Part shown: positions 1-11,236 of the stretch, piece after piece
Position numbering within the stretch: the first letter of the stretch is position 1
Layout: every line of letters starts with the position of its first letter
Assembly (NCBI GenBank): GCA_007026445.1
Contig: VDMD01000097.1
Coordinates: 30,826-94,825 of the forward strand
Direction of reading: 5' to 3'
Source: Schizophyllum amplum
Taxonomy: Eukaryota; Basidiomycota; Agaricomycetes; Agaricales; Schizophyllaceae
DNA length: 64,000 bases
The notes under the pieces: model-generated
Told to the model about the DNA's origin: nothing
Seen by the model: only the letters and a program-made list of their open reading frames with translations
The model's database searches: none
Translations under genes and position numbers: made by a program

Positions 1-133
1 AGCCGCGGGGGTCGTCGTCGTCGTCGTAGCCGCGGGGCTGGTCGTCGTCGTAGCCGCGGGGGTCGTCGTCGTCGTAGCCGCGGGGGTCGTCGTCGTCGTA
101 GCCGCGGGGGTCGTCGTCGTCGTAGCCGCGGGT
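1..133 (-). repeat. 24-27 bp tandem repeat coding RGYDDDDP units
   Basis: At least five units, each coding R-G-Y-D-D-D-D-P (one has an extra Q, one an extra D), in frame with protease A on the minus strand and continuing past the window start. Length variation is in multiples of three, so the frame is preserved. Confidence 0.85.
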
Positions 134-1952
134 GATTATGGTGTCGGTGTTGTAAGCAGGATGGTGGTCGTGAGAAGGATGGTGGTCGGAAGGAGGATGG
201 TGGTCGGTAGGAGAATGGTGGTCGGTAGAAGAATGGTGGTCGGAAAGAGATTGGCGGTGCTGTTCGAGAGGAGGGTGCTGGTCGGAAAGAGATTGGCGGT
301 GCTGGTCGGAAGGAGGATGGCGGTGCTGGTCGGCAGGAGGATGGCGGTGCTGGTCGGCAGGAGGGCGCTGATTGCATTGGTCGCAAGGAGGGTAACGGAT
401 GTGCGAGTACCGGTCGACGTAATATTGGAATGGGTCGTCCGAGGTGGGTTCAGGGAAGGGTAGTATTGTCCGCCGCCGTCTCCTGCGCGAAGACGAGACT
501 GCACGGGATGCTGCACGACGCCTATCGTGGCCGCCCTTGTTATCGTCTTCGTCCTCCTTGCGCTCCTCGTGCTCCTCGTGCTCCTCGTGCTCCTCGTGCT
601 CCTCGTCGTCCTCCTCATCGTCACTGCCCCCCGTCGCCGTCCCATTATCGAACGTGCTCGGATTCCGGTACGCCATCACGCTGTACACATTCCGCATGAA
701 TGGCGCCCCAAGCACGATATCCACAGTCGCCGCGGCCGCCCCGCCCCCCAGATTCGTCGTGCTCTGTATCGCCCCCGTACAGCTCCCCCCGCCGCCCGAG
801 TTCGCCCCGCTCTCACCGTGCGTGTCGAGGCTCAGGTCGATCGGGTGCACCGGCACCTCGACCTCCACGCCCGTCGTCGTGTCGGCCATAGTGAACGTCA
901 GATTCAGCGGCATGGAGCAGGGGATGTAGAAGAGCCCGTCCGCGCCGGGGCCGACGCCGACGGCGCCGTAGATGGCGTTGGCGACATCAGGGCGGGCGAG
1001 GATGAGGGGCACGCCGGAGTCGAGGACGGCGCGAAGGGGCGTGGCAAGGAGGGACTGGTCCTTGTCGAGGGCGTTGGAGTGGCCGGCGAGCGTGGAGGGG
1101 TGTGCGACGATGTCTTTGACGAGGACGTTGAAGAGGAGCGTGCCGGAGAGGGAGGAGACGAGGGTGAGGTAGTTAAGGGCGGCGTGGGTGGACTGGTTGA
1201 GGCGCAGTTGCGTTGCGGAGGGGTGGGTGCCGATGCCCATAAGGGAGGGGTAGCGGTCACTCCCGGGCCGCTCGAGGAGCAGGGATATGAACGCGCTGGC
1301 GGGCGGGTCGTCGATGGCGAACAGGTTTGTCGTGATCGCCTCGCCATTCGGCGCGTCGTCATCGTCGTCCTCGGCCGGCTCGGGCACTTGCTGCCTGATG
1401 ATGGAGTTTGCAGAGAACGCGAGCCCGAGCACGCCGTCGAATCTTCGCGAGAGCGGCTCGTTGTCGACCGTGGTCGCCGCGGAGAGCGCTTGCGCGGGGA
1501 TCTCGAAGCCGTCGTCGCCCCCTAGGCGCACCGCGTCGTACACGATCTCGCCGGCGACGCTGCCTTGAAGGTATGCGATGGAGAAGGGCGTGCCGCCGGA
1601 GCCTTGCATGGAGTCCGACGCGGAGGGATCATAGCGCTCCCCCGCATCCCCGCATGGGTCGCTCTCGCAGTCCGCGCCTGCGACCCAGAGGTCCGAGGAG
1701 CCAGTGTCGACCTGCACATTCAGAGTCTGCGCGGGCGAGCCCAGCTCGATGGGTATTGCGTACGAACTAGGGCGAGGGTAAGCTGGGTTCACGAAGACAG
1801 GAATCCGCGGCGCACACATCGTATTGGCCGTTCTGAAAGGTCTGCATCTCGATGAGCACGCCGCGCCCATCGCGTTTCTGGCGCTGCCGCCTGTGCACAT
1901 CGTGGCTTGCGTCGTGCGCGCCGTCGTCGGTCCTTGGGCGCTTGCCATTCAT
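1..1952 (-). CDS. pepsin-type aspartic protease A (3' end outside window)
   Basis: Secreted or membrane-bound A1-family endopeptidase. Exon 1 is about 1952..1816 and exon 2 is 1766..<1; the frame requires a 49-nt intron (donor GTGCGC, acceptor CCCTAG). Seen: first catalytic motif VQVDTGSSDLWVAG just after the splice, flap-like segment, and second lobe motif AVLDSGVPLIL. The second aspartate is kept, but Val stands where pepsins usually have Thr/Ser; the paralogue at 4.6 kb has the same change. After the conserved VDIVLGAPFMRNVYSV segment the protein becomes acidic and low-complexity: an E-E-H repeat, an Arg run, then D-Q-H/D-H-H repeats and R-G-Y-D-D-D-D-P repeats to the window edge. No signal peptide is visible in frame, so an upstream exon is probably missed. 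Start chosen at the first in-frame ATG (MNGKRPRTDDG). Family call is firm; ends are not. Confidence 0.85.
161..366 (-). repeat. coding tandem repeat, D-H-H and D-Q-H units
   Basis: Imperfect units of about 15-24 bp on the plus strand (core ggtggtcgg(t/a)aggag or ggtgctggtcgg) code alternating D-H-H-x-x and D-Q-H-R-x-x on the minus strand, inside the C-terminal tail of protease A. A separate 9-bp repeat (ctcctcgtg on plus, E-E-H on minus) lies near 555-605. Confidence 0.8.
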
Positions 1953-2363
1953 GGTCAGGCTCTTGCGCTCGTCGTCGTTATGCACTCATATAGGAGCCGC
2001 TTCGTACGAGCTGGTGATCAGACACAAACGCGTTGGTTTGGGAGGATGGAAGTAAGAGACAACCGCTGTCGTCGTCGTCGTCTGACCATTTGGCCTAGAC
2101 TTGGTGATCATCGCCACGACGGTCACGAAAGGCCGGGCGCTCAATTGAATCTGCAATCTATCATCAAGAAACACTCCGCCGATCCTGATTGGACAGTGGC
2201 TACCAGCCTACCTTGGATCGAAACACGTTGCAGAAAGTCCTGGAAATGCTTGAACAGACATAGTCATCTGCCTGCGAATGAGAACAGGGCAGCGCAATTT
2301 GACTGGGGGTTACATCGCAGTAGCCTCTGTGAGGGCAAAAAGAATGTCGTCAACATCATGGAG

Positions 2364-2450
2364 AGCCCACCGCGGGGGTCGAACCCGCAGCCTTCAGATT
2401 CTACGTTACCCGTAAAAGTCTGACGCTCTAGCCGATTGAGCTAGGCGGGC
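2364..2450 (-). tRNA. tRNA-Lys (anticodon UUU) with intron
   Basis: Cloverleaf folds by eye: acceptor GCCCGCC pairs with GGTGGGC (one G-U), D-arm GCTC..GAGC, anticodon stem TCAGA/TCTGA, T-arm GCGGG-TTCGACC-CCCGC. The anticodon loop is C-T-TTT-A, then a 13-nt intron after position 37, then A. Discriminator base is U. It is a close paralogue of the tRNA-Lys at 36.5 kb. Confidence 0.93.
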
Positions 2451-2606
2451 TTGGTTACCATCATTTTCTTTCTTTTCTGAGCGCGTTGTTACTCGAATTG
2501 TTACAGGAGAACACCTTGAGCTCTATCTCTACAAGTACACGAACCAAAAACCAGGACTTCTGCTTCATACGACTCCTTACTGCCATTGCGCGTAGCTTGC
2601 GTATGC

Positions 2607-4081
2607 TCACTCCTGGATTACTCCTCGTATCCCTGAGTGGAGGTCAGCTACAGTAACGAGCATTCGAGCGGAAATGCTCGACGTACACATATCCTCCTTC
2701 AGGTAGTCTCTGAACTTCAAAATATCGCGCGCCTGGCATTCCGTCATGTACCCCTGGATGATCTCTTTCGTTCTCGAGGTGCGGAATGTCCGCGGCTCCA
2801 TGCGCGTCGCTAACACGACGGTGAACCTCTGTAGTGGTGGATGTTTGGTGGTATCCCCATGGGCGACCAGTGAGTCAATCGCGCGCCAGCTGGCTGCCGC
2901 AGCGGTCGTAGACAAGGCCAGTTCGTTCGCCGTGTACGTGTAAGGCGGTAGCTCCCAGGCAAGGACGAGCGCGGCGCGGCGTAAGCTGGGCCCGAACATC
3001 CGTAGTACGGTAGAGACCAGCTCGACGTGCCAGAACGCCGAAGGCGCGTACACAGTGAGCATATTTGCGTTCATACACACGACGAGATCCTTGAGGCAGA
3101 CGGTCCGGACGACACTGTGAGCGGGAAGAGGACCCATGGCGAGCAGATCTGTATCTGGGGTGAGACTCGTGGGTGGAACGAAGACGGATCAGACATACCA
3201 GTCACGCCCTGAGGGTTGAGCGGCAGCTCGAGGTAGTCCAGTTGTACGCCTGGGGTGGATATATAACGATGAAGAGATTGGTAGCTGTCACGCTCAAGGA
3301 TGCCGAAGAGCTCGAGCGAGCGAAGCGTATGCGTGTCCGCGGCCTGCAACCAGGTCTCCCATCCAGCGAAAGACGTCACCTTGAGTCTGTGCAGGTGAGG
3401 AGGTGGCGCCAGGCATTCACATCCAGTAGGGTCGTGCACACTGAGACAGTCCGTTGCCAGAATGCGCAGGTTAGGCAGTTGTGCTACGAAGGCGGTCAAC
3501 GCGCATAGGTTGGGGAATATGACGTCGCGATGCATCGTCAGGCTAGTAATCTGCGCCGAGAAGGGCGGATAGGACCACAGATATCCCCAGGTCTCGGTTT
3601 CCAGTTCTTGTGAGAGTGCTTCGAGCTCGACGCTGGCCACGCCTGTGAGCTCATCGACGCGCTCGGCAAGTGTCTTGAGCCAAGCGACGCTATTGACGAG
3701 GGCAATTCTTTGTATGTCACCGGTTATGGCGAGGGTCTGGACGAGTGGGAGGAAGCCGCAGGTGCGGGCAGGCTGCTCAAAGAACCGAAGTGCGCTCTTC
3801 CAGCCGGGTGGCGCGACGGGGAGGCGGCGGAAGAGGTGAACGCGAGCAGACTGGGACCAAGCGCGGCATACGAGGCTACAAGCACGCACTACGCGCGGGT
3901 TTCCGGTGGCATACTTGATGATCAGGTCGCACAATTCTTGGGGAAGAAGGGGAGCGGTTTGATTAATCCTCGTCCGCTGTGGCGTGGTCAGTTGAAGGTT
4001 GGCAGGATGGAGCTGAGTACGCACCATGCGAGTCTTGCGCTTTGCGGGAGACGCCATATTAGCATCCTGATGGTGATCCAT
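2607..4081 (-). CDS. F-box-like protein
   Basis: About 476 aa in two exons, with a 44-nt intron at 3155..3198 (GTATGT..CCCCAG) joining ..PQGVT to DTDLLAMG... Near residue 45 there is an F-box-like helix pair (LLPQELCDLIIKYA then ACSLVCRAWSQSAR), followed by leucine-rich segments such as ITSLTMHRDVIFPNL and LPNLRILATD. The expected role is as an SCF ubiquitin-ligase substrate receptor. Substrate is unknown. ATG at 4081 (MDHHQDAN) is the first in-frame ATG; a TATA-like CATAAATA lies about 45 bp upstream on the minus strand. It is not closely similar to the F-box pair at 54-61 kb. Confidence 0.75.
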
Positions 4082-4573
4082 GATGGTGGATGAAGACAAG
4101 GTGGGTGGCACAAGTCCCCCGGCCTATTTATGCGTGACATTTGAGAACAAAGACCAGGGGTGACGTGACGCGGGGAATGATCATTCATGATTCGGCTCCG
4201 TGCTATTACCGGAGATCGGACCGATGGAGCGCAAGAATTTCCAACATTTGACGGTTGCACAACCCCGCATCTCGGGTTCTCAAGATCATATCCTCGCGAC
4301 GGTCGAGGATTCCTGCTCGCCTTTCCCATCTCATCTCCTTCGAACCCAGTACGTTCTCGCTGCTGCTGTACAGCTCTAAGCGCTAACCGCTACTCAATAG
4401 GGAGGTTGAAGCTTGCGGCTGCATCAGAATCGCCCTTCTTTCTTTCTCTCGTGCTTTCATTGTTCTCAGTCTTTACTCGTCCCAGACCTTTCCTACAACA
4501 CATGCAGCATTGACCTGCGTGCTATACCATTCATCCCACCCTTTATCCTGCTCGGTCCAGGACAGTCACGAAC

Positions 4574-6489
4574 ATGAACATGGCACGCGCAGACGGCGGC
4601 AACGCCTACCTCATCGAAATGAGCGCCCTGCAGAACGGCGACTACGACATGTGAGTCCCCGTGCGCGATCTCCTCCCCCCTCACTCATCTTTCCCCAGGT
4701 CGTACATGGTCCCCCTCCAGATCGGCACCCCGCCGCAGTCGGTCTACGTCCAGGTTGACACCGGCTCCTCCGACCTCTGGATCGCGTCCCCCTCCTGCTC
4801 CACATCCGCGTGCGGCGCCTCTGGCCACACCTACGACCCCTCCTCCTCCTCCTCTGCCCAGACCACCGACGCGGACTTCTCCATCACCTACCTCCAGGGC
4901 CAAGTCTCCGGCGACATCGTCAATGATGTCGTGCGCCTCGGCCCCACTTCTGTCACCGCCCAGTCGCTCGCGGCAGCATCCAACGTCACCAACGAGCCCC
5001 TTGACGACAAGTTCAATGGCGTGCTGGGGCTCGCGCTCCCGGCGAACTCGCTGATCAAGGCGGACGGCGGTGGCGACGCCATCACTGCGGGGCTCTTCCG
5101 CGCTGATGGTGCACCGGGGAACCCGTTCGTCGGGCTCCTGATGGAGCGCCCGGGCAGCGACCGCTACCCGTCTCTCATGGGGCTCGGCATGCACCCCTCG
5201 GCGGACCAGCTGCGCCTGTCGGGCGGCGGCGCCGTCGAGGACGCGGTGACCTACCTGGGCCTCTCAGCGGACGAGGCAGGCGAGCTGCTCTTCAAGGTGC
5301 AGCTCGCCGGCATCGAGGCGCACCCGTCGACGCTGGACACGGCGTCCGAGAACACGCTCGACAAGGACGTGTCCCTGCTCGGCGCGCCGCTGCGCGCGGT
5401 CTTCGACTCCGGCGTCCCCCTCATCCTCACCACGTCCACGATTGCGAACGCGGTGTACGGGAGCATCGGCGTCGGCCCGGGCAGCGACGGCATCTACTAC
5501 CTCCCGTGCTCGACCCCGCTCAACCTCACCTTCACGCTCGCCGAGTCCGGGTCGAACGACTCGCCGCGCATCGACGTGCCCATCCACCCCAGCGACCTCG
5601 TCCTGCAGGCCGGCGGCGGCGGACAGGGCGCGGGCACCGGATCGTGCACGGGCGCCATCCAGGCCGTCGCGGATCTCGACAGCTCCTCCGCGAACGGCGC
5701 AGGCGTCGACATCGTCCTCGGCACGCCCTTCATGCGCAACGTCTACAGCGTCTTCGCATACGAGAACCCCGACGCCTGGCACGGCAAGCGCAGGCGCAGA
5801 GAAGAGGGATCCGCGAGAGCCCTCTCGGACTGGCGGCGAGAGGGTGATGGCGATGCGCGCCTCTCGGACTGGCGACGCGACGAGCACGATGAGCACGTGC
5901 CACGCCTGCGGCGCCGCAGGCGTCGGGCTGACCGTGCTGTGCCCTCGTCCCCTCGGTCTTCGCACAAATCCGCTCGCTCCTCCAGGGCAACCTCCGACAC
6001 GCCGTTCCTCGGCATAGTTCCGCTGACCGACCCTACATGGGCGGCGCGCGAGTTTGAGGTCGTGAACGTCCGCGGGCTGTCGTATCCGGACCCCGACGCG
6101 GTCGATGCTGGCGACGTGGATGCTTCGGGAGCGACGACCGGAAGCAGCGGCGGCTTAGCGCTGGGCGTGAAGATCTTCCTGGGCATTCTCGGTGAGCGAT
6201 GGGCGACGCTGGAAAGTATAATATTGCTAAACTTGCGAATGTAGGCTTCTTCATCCTCTGTGGGCTACTCTTCGCTGCCCGGTTCTTCTATATACGCCGG
6301 AAAGCGCAGAACGCCACACCGGAGGAGAAGGCGGCGGCGGAGGCCAAGCAGACAGGTGAGTGGTATGCGGTGGATGCTCGACAGCTAAATGACCCTGATA
6401 TAGAAACCACCGCAAGCTGGCGCTCGTCTGCGGAGCTTGTCAAGGATAAGTCGCAGTTCCAGGACATCAACGGCGTCAAGCTAGATTGA
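4574..6489 (+). CDS. pepsin-type aspartic protease B, C-terminal membrane anchor
   Basis: A1-family protease of about 588 aa in four exons: 4574..4650, 4699..6191, 6245..6355, 6404..6489. Seen: VQVDTGSSDLWIASPSC, second motif AVFDSGVPLIL, and an inserted Arg-rich charged stretch after VYSVFAYENPDAW. A hydrophobic segment near the C-terminus (VKIFLGILG joined to FFILCGLLFAARFFY) is rebuilt by splicing out 6192..6244, followed by a basic stop-transfer and an alanine/glutamate-rich cytoplasmic tail. This suggests a type I membrane-anchored protease like yapsin-type or related basidiomycete enzymes. It shares gene structure, the first-intron position and many motifs with protease A. No signal peptide is seen in frame upstream, so a missed 5' exon is likely. 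The last intron (48 nt) keeps the frame if retained. Confidence 0.85.
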
Positions 6490-7175
6490 TCGTGGCTATC
6501 GACTGCGAGCATCCTGTGTCTCCGAGCTCGCAAGTGCTATAGCGCTGATGGACGCTCTCCTACCTATCGTCGAGTACCGGCCTCCTTATATACCGCGCCC
6601 CGCTGTGCCCCCATGGACATACGCTGGCCTGCGTTGAGCATCGCCCTAGCTTCTGCACGACTGCATCGCCTGCTGTATCCAGTAAGTACTTGTCCTAGAC
6701 GCTATACTTGAGAACTACATGGACTCAATACTCGTCGCTGTGGCGATGTTCAGGACAAGGGCGACCGCACCTAAGGCGGGGATATGGGTCCCTTGAATGA
6801 GTGGCCCGCCGAACGGCCTACTTTCATGGAAAAATTCGGAAGCAAGCCCAAGCGGAGTTGACGTTGACAATGAAAGCCCAGATACCGGGCACACATTGCG
6901 TGACGAAGCACCTTCACCGCCTGTGACGCATATCCCGATGGCGCAGGAGAATGCCCTCGGCAAACGCCGCCATCCATCCTCCCTTCGGGAAACGCTCACT
7001 GAAGTGGCTACTCGATGGCGCCTGGGATCCAGATGATTCATGAAATATCGGATGTAACACATTCGTCATATCCGACGACCCACTTTCCCCTCTCATAAAA
7101 GCGCAACCCCACCAGCACTTTCCTTTCAAGACTCCGTCTAAACAGAGTGAATCTCCAGCGACCTTTTGATCAGCC
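6490..7175. other. intergenic; promoter side of SDR gene, duplicated at 14.25-14.37 kb
   Basis: No gene is seen. About 6890-7010 is similar, in inverted orientation, to 14250-14370 next to the SDR relic. A TATA-like tctcataaaa at 7091..7100 lies about 80 bp before the SDR ATG. Confidence 0.6.
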
Positions 7176-8490
7176 ATGGCTACTCCGAGTATTCCCGTTG
7201 AGGAGATGTTCTTTCCCCGTGGCGAGGTGAGTCCACCTTTCATCGGAAAGCGTACAGGCAGTCCTCATCCTCCATAGAAATATGATATCTCAATCATTCC
7301 CGACCTTACTGACAAGGTCACCCTCGTCACCGGCGCCAAGTATGTGTATCCGTGCTATTATCAAAACCTCGCACTTATCAACATCGTTCCAGCTCGCCAG
7401 GGAGCATTGGCTACCATGTCGCGCAGCACCTGGCCTCCAAGGGAGCCAAGGTCTACATTGGCGCTCGCGCCGCAGAAAAGGCCAACAGTGCTATAGCACA
7501 AATGCTGCAGGACAATCCTACGCTCGAACCCAACCAGCTTGCGCCATTCATCGCGGATATCGGCGATTTGAAGCAGGTTGCCGGTGCAGTTGATGAGCTT
7601 ATGAAAAAAGAGAGTCGCCTGGATATACTTGTCAACAACGCGGCGCTGTAGGTGAGCCTTACTTTCGGGCGATACCGTGTTCTGATATATATATCGTAGA
7701 CTCGCTCGTCCGCTAGACAAGAACGACTACGGTTTATCCGTGTCGATGACGACGAAGTAGGCGTCTCCGTGCGGATTCGTGCCAAGGTCTCATTTTTCCT
7801 ACAGCCATCTCGGACCATTCCTTCTCACATCAAAGCTCCTACCGCTCCTTGAAAAGGCCGCCGCAATAAGTCCGGAAGCTCCGCGAATCGTCTTTGTTAG
7901 TGTTGTCGTTCCGTCGTTGCTGGTATCCGACGCGCTAATGCTCTTGACCTAGGTTGCCGCTGGGTCCGTCAAGTGGCTGCCACCTACAGTCCGCTTCCGG
8001 TCTGCCGACGATCTTAACGCGGACATGGGCGGGCCGGATGGCTTCATGCCCAACTTCACCCGTTACTGTATGTCCTTGCCGCATCTTCTTTCGTCGTCTC
8101 TCCATCCCCTTGCCTTCGGAAATCTATTGGAAAACTAACATTGCCTCAGCTCTCAGCAAACTCGCCAACGTCCTCACCGCGAAGGAGCTGCAACGCCGGG
8201 CGCCTTTCCTCACTGCACTCGCTGTGCACCCGGGCGAGATTGTCACTACTGGGACGCGCGCCATGATGGAGGTCTCGGGCGGTGCTCCCGCGCTCGCAAT
8301 GAATGTCGAAGACGGTGCGCTGACACCGCTCTACGCTGCCGCTGCCCCCGAGGCGGGAAAGCTTGGCGGCGCATTTATCTTTCCGTACAAGGAGGTCGCT
8401 CCCGAAGAGGGACTTCCGGCTGATGAGGCGCTGGCCATGGAGCTGTGGGAGACCAGTGAGAAGGTCGTTGCGGAGGTGCTCGCGTCATGA
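7176..8490 (+). CDS. short-chain dehydrogenase/reductase
   Basis: NAD(P)-dependent oxidoreductase of the classical SDR fold, 325 aa in seven exons: 7176..7226, 7278..7339, 7393..7647, 7700..7756, 7805..7901, 7953..8067, 8150..8490. Cofactor motif VTLVTGANSPGSIGYHVA is split by intron 2, followed by ARAAEKA. The structural motif reads DILVNNAAL. The catalytic tetrad Tyr/Lys is intact as YSLSKLANVL, created by splicing 8067 to 8150 inside the Tyr-x-x-x-Lys. The nearest family type is the retinol-dehydrogenase/WWOX-like fungal SDRs; substrate unknown. The donor at 7648 (GTAGGT) is chosen because the next one would leave a stop; the donor at 7902 (GTTGTC) is weak. A decayed inverted copy lies at 12.5-14.0 kb. 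Confidence 0.9.
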
Positions 8491-9358
8491 GCCTTGGTGA
8501 CCATAACAGGCTTCGAAAACACTGACTCTTTGGACCATGCGCGAATAGTCTGTATTACCAGGTCTGTACTACAATATCGTAAGCTTCATCTGAAGCGCTC
8601 TTCGATATCTTGCAACCTTCGACGGCTTACTTTCTCTGCGAGCCTCAAGACCTTAGAGAGAAGAGGTGCCGCTGGAAAGGTCCGTCTTCCCGTTAATGCC
8701 AGCCGTAGCTGTACGGAGACGGCGAATGGCGCATTACATCGACAGCACAACTAACATAGATTTGCGGCACGACCGCGGAGTGCTCGCTGGGAAACCTGCT
8801 ACGTAGGCGTGAGCAATGTCAGAAAACCGGCTGTGATTGAACCTGGATTGAACGAGACTGCACGCTTGCGGCAAATGCCGGCGGCCACAACGTCATCAAT
8901 GTGTGGCGCGCGTCGTCGCGCGACGTCCGAACTTCAGGCTTCCACGCCGCGTTCAAGAGTCTGCCTACATATTGATAAAGCTCTGAACTGGAAGCTATAG
9001 ACATAGTGTACCCATTGCCGCTTCAAGCGTCCGAAAGGATGAAGAACTGGGTGTCCTGCGGACGCGCCGTTTTACGCGGGAGAATTCTCAGATCTCAAGC
9101 AAAACACTTCAAACTTCGTAGGAGTGTCCGATGATCCCATTAGATCAGACTGTCCCTTTACACCACAGCAAGATTTCCGTAATGAGAGGCGCTGTGCGCC
9201 GGACAAAATCCGAGCAGGTGAAAAACCATTTGCACAGCCACCGTTTGCGAAGGGACTCACGTGAATAGCACATTGCTCACGCCCTCCCCAACAACCGACA
9301 GTACACCCATCCACAGAATCACACCCAAGTCCTGCGTCGCCTCATCTCCTGCTTACTC
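8491..9358. other. intergenic, nothing recognised
   Basis: Only short overlapping reading frames without splice-consistent extensions or motifs. No tRNA or inverted repeat noticed. Confidence 0.5.
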
Positions 9359-9455
9359 GATGGTAGCTGCCCACAATAATGATGGTAGTACATAGCTGCC
9401 CAGTCATAATGGTAGCAGCTGCCCAGTCATAATGGTAGCAGCCGCCCACAATGAG
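9359..9455. repeat. tandem repeat, ~24 bp unit
   Basis: Units of the form agctgcccagtcataatggt / agcagctgcccacaataatg repeat about four times with drift. No coding potential seen. Confidence 0.75.
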
Positions 9456-9684
9456 GATAGCGCTAGCCACCGTCACGCTGAGTAGTACTTAGTGGGCCCT
9501 ACATCCGGGGGTCTACAACGATGGTAGGCCACAATTATACTTGGCTGATTACGGCCACGATGATCCTGGAGTGACTACGGCCACGAGAATACTTCTGTGA
9601 TTACAGCCGCGATGGTATTAGTTCCGCGAGGCCCGTGCAGGTATATATATAAAGAAACACAGATATGCCACACCTAGTCTGTTC

Positions 9685-9764
9685 GTGCACCCTAGTACTT
9701 ACTTAGGTACACCCAGTACTTAGGAGCACCCAGTACTTAGGTGCACCTAGTACTTGGGTGCACG
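9685..9764. repeat. tandem repeat, ~19 bp unit (cctagtacttaggtgcac)
   Basis: Four to five imperfect copies of (c/g)ac(c)cagtacttagg(t/a)(g/a)c in head-to-tail order, just beyond the 3' end of the GT32 gene. Confidence 0.8.
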
Positions 9765-9842
9765 ATCCATAGCCCAACCCTCGACACGCTCAACCCCTCG
9801 ACACGCCCGAACCGTCGCCCCCGCTCCATAGGCGCCTGAGAA

Positions 9843-9945
9843 CGCAGGACTCGCAGGACGTGTACACCCACCCGCAGGACTCGTGCACCCGCCCGCAGGA
9901 CTCGTGTCCACCCGCAGGACGCGTGTCCACCCGCAGGACGCGCAG
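9843..9945. repeat. tandem repeat, ~19-21 bp unit (caccc-gcaggactcgtgt)
   Basis: Five imperfect copies of cacccgcaggac(t/g)cgtgt, ending about 30 bp before the GT32 stop codon, hence in its probable 3' UTR. Confidence 0.8.
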
Positions 9946-9976
9946 GGCCCAGCCGTCTCTGCCTGCCGTCTTCCGC

Positions 9977-11236
9977 TCACCACCGCTTCTCCTCCGCCCC
10001 CGGGCTGGGGCTGCGCGGTGACGCGCTCCGCGGTGTTAGCGCGTGCTCCTCGTCCCACGGCAGCGAGCTGTACGCCGCGCGCTTCCGCTCGTGCGCGGCC
10101 GAGCAGAGCGACTGCGCTGCGTAGCCGCCGCACACGAACACGCCGAGCGCGAGGATCGGCCGCCACGTCCAGCGGATGATGCGCAGGATCCACTCGACGA
10201 TTTTGCCGACTATCTTGATCGCGGTGGCGTCGCCGCGGTGCCAGGAGCTGTAGGGGAAGTTAGCTGGGGTGACTGGGGGGAGGGGGAGGGAAGGTGATGC
10301 GAGGGCGAGTTGAAGGAGTTGACGTACGCGGCGCCGAAGTGCTCGAAGATGTGGTTGTTGCTGATCCCGCCGAGTTTGTAGCCCTCGGGGAGGACCTTGA
10401 GCTGGTCGCGTTGCGGGTAGTGGGCGTGCATGGTGGAGATGAAGTGGCAGCCCGCGGAGAACCTAGCCAGCGAGGTCAGTGACTGAGGCGCCGACGACAA
10501 GTCCAGACTAGAAACGCACATGTCCGTCGCGTAGAGCGAGATCCAGTTGAGATCGTACGCGCGGAGGCGCTCGATCACAAAGCCGAGGAAGGGATTGCCC
10601 GGTGTGGAGGTGAGGAACGCGTTGTTGATGCCCGTCGGGAGTCCCGGCGGGGAGAGCCAGGACTGCGTGAGGAACGCGTCGAGGGGGACCTTGCACTTGA
10701 CGTCCAAATCGAGGTAGATACCACCCATTTTGTTGAGGATGAGGTACCGGATGACGTTGGAGCGCTGGATCTCTGCGAGGGGGAAGGTGAGCGGGCGGGA
10801 CGCCTCAAGGCGCGGGGCACGCACCCTGTCCGTACCCGCGATACATGTCGTACAAGTCGGGGTAGTTCTCCTGCACGAACGCATTCGCGTTCTCGTCCTC
10901 CCACATGATGAAGGTCCAGTTGCGCCCCTGGTGCGCGTCGAGACAGGACTGGCGCCCCGCGATCCACTTGTCGCGCATCTCGATATCGCCTAAGCGGACC
11001 TGGTGCAGAATGCGGGGGACGATCTCTGGCGCGTCGGGCGGGGGGCGGACGGCTGCCAGGTCGAAGCCGTCGCCCTCGCCAATGATGGAAGTCGGGAGGA
11101 AGGTGAAAGCAAAGTAGGTGTACGCGAGGCAGTAGGCGATGTAGATGCGGTGGCGCGCAAACCAGGTGAGGGCGAGCACGGCGGGGGCGGCGATGCAGGC
11201 GAGCCGGCGCGCTGAGGAGCGCGGGAGGGAGGGCAT
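9977..11236 (-). CDS. GT32 glycosyltransferase, MIPC-synthase-like
   Basis: Type II Golgi membrane glycosyltransferase of about 375 aa. Exons 11236..10825, 10772..10328, 10247..9977; introns are 52 nt (donor GTGCGT) and 80 nt (donor GTACGT). Seen: N-terminal hydrophobic segment (about residues 12-45), IVPRILHQVRLGD, the nucleotide-sugar motif region IQRSNVIRYLILNKMGGIYLDLDV with the DXD, the late motif NNHIFEHFG joined across intron 2 to ASWHRGD, then a second membrane segment (WRPILALGVFVCGG) and a charged cytosolic tail. This layout matches yeast Sur1/Csg1-type mannosyl-inositol-phosphoceramide synthases (established family features); that the substrate is the same is inference. A longer start at 11275 is possible. 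A TIR element lies 388 bp upstream. Confidence 0.85.

Noticed and set aside
904..1362. Minus-strand 152-codon frame and long plus-strand frames over the aspartic protease
   Set aside because: They are Ser/Pro- or Arg-rich shadows of the protease frame, which alone carries the D-T-G and D-S-G motifs.
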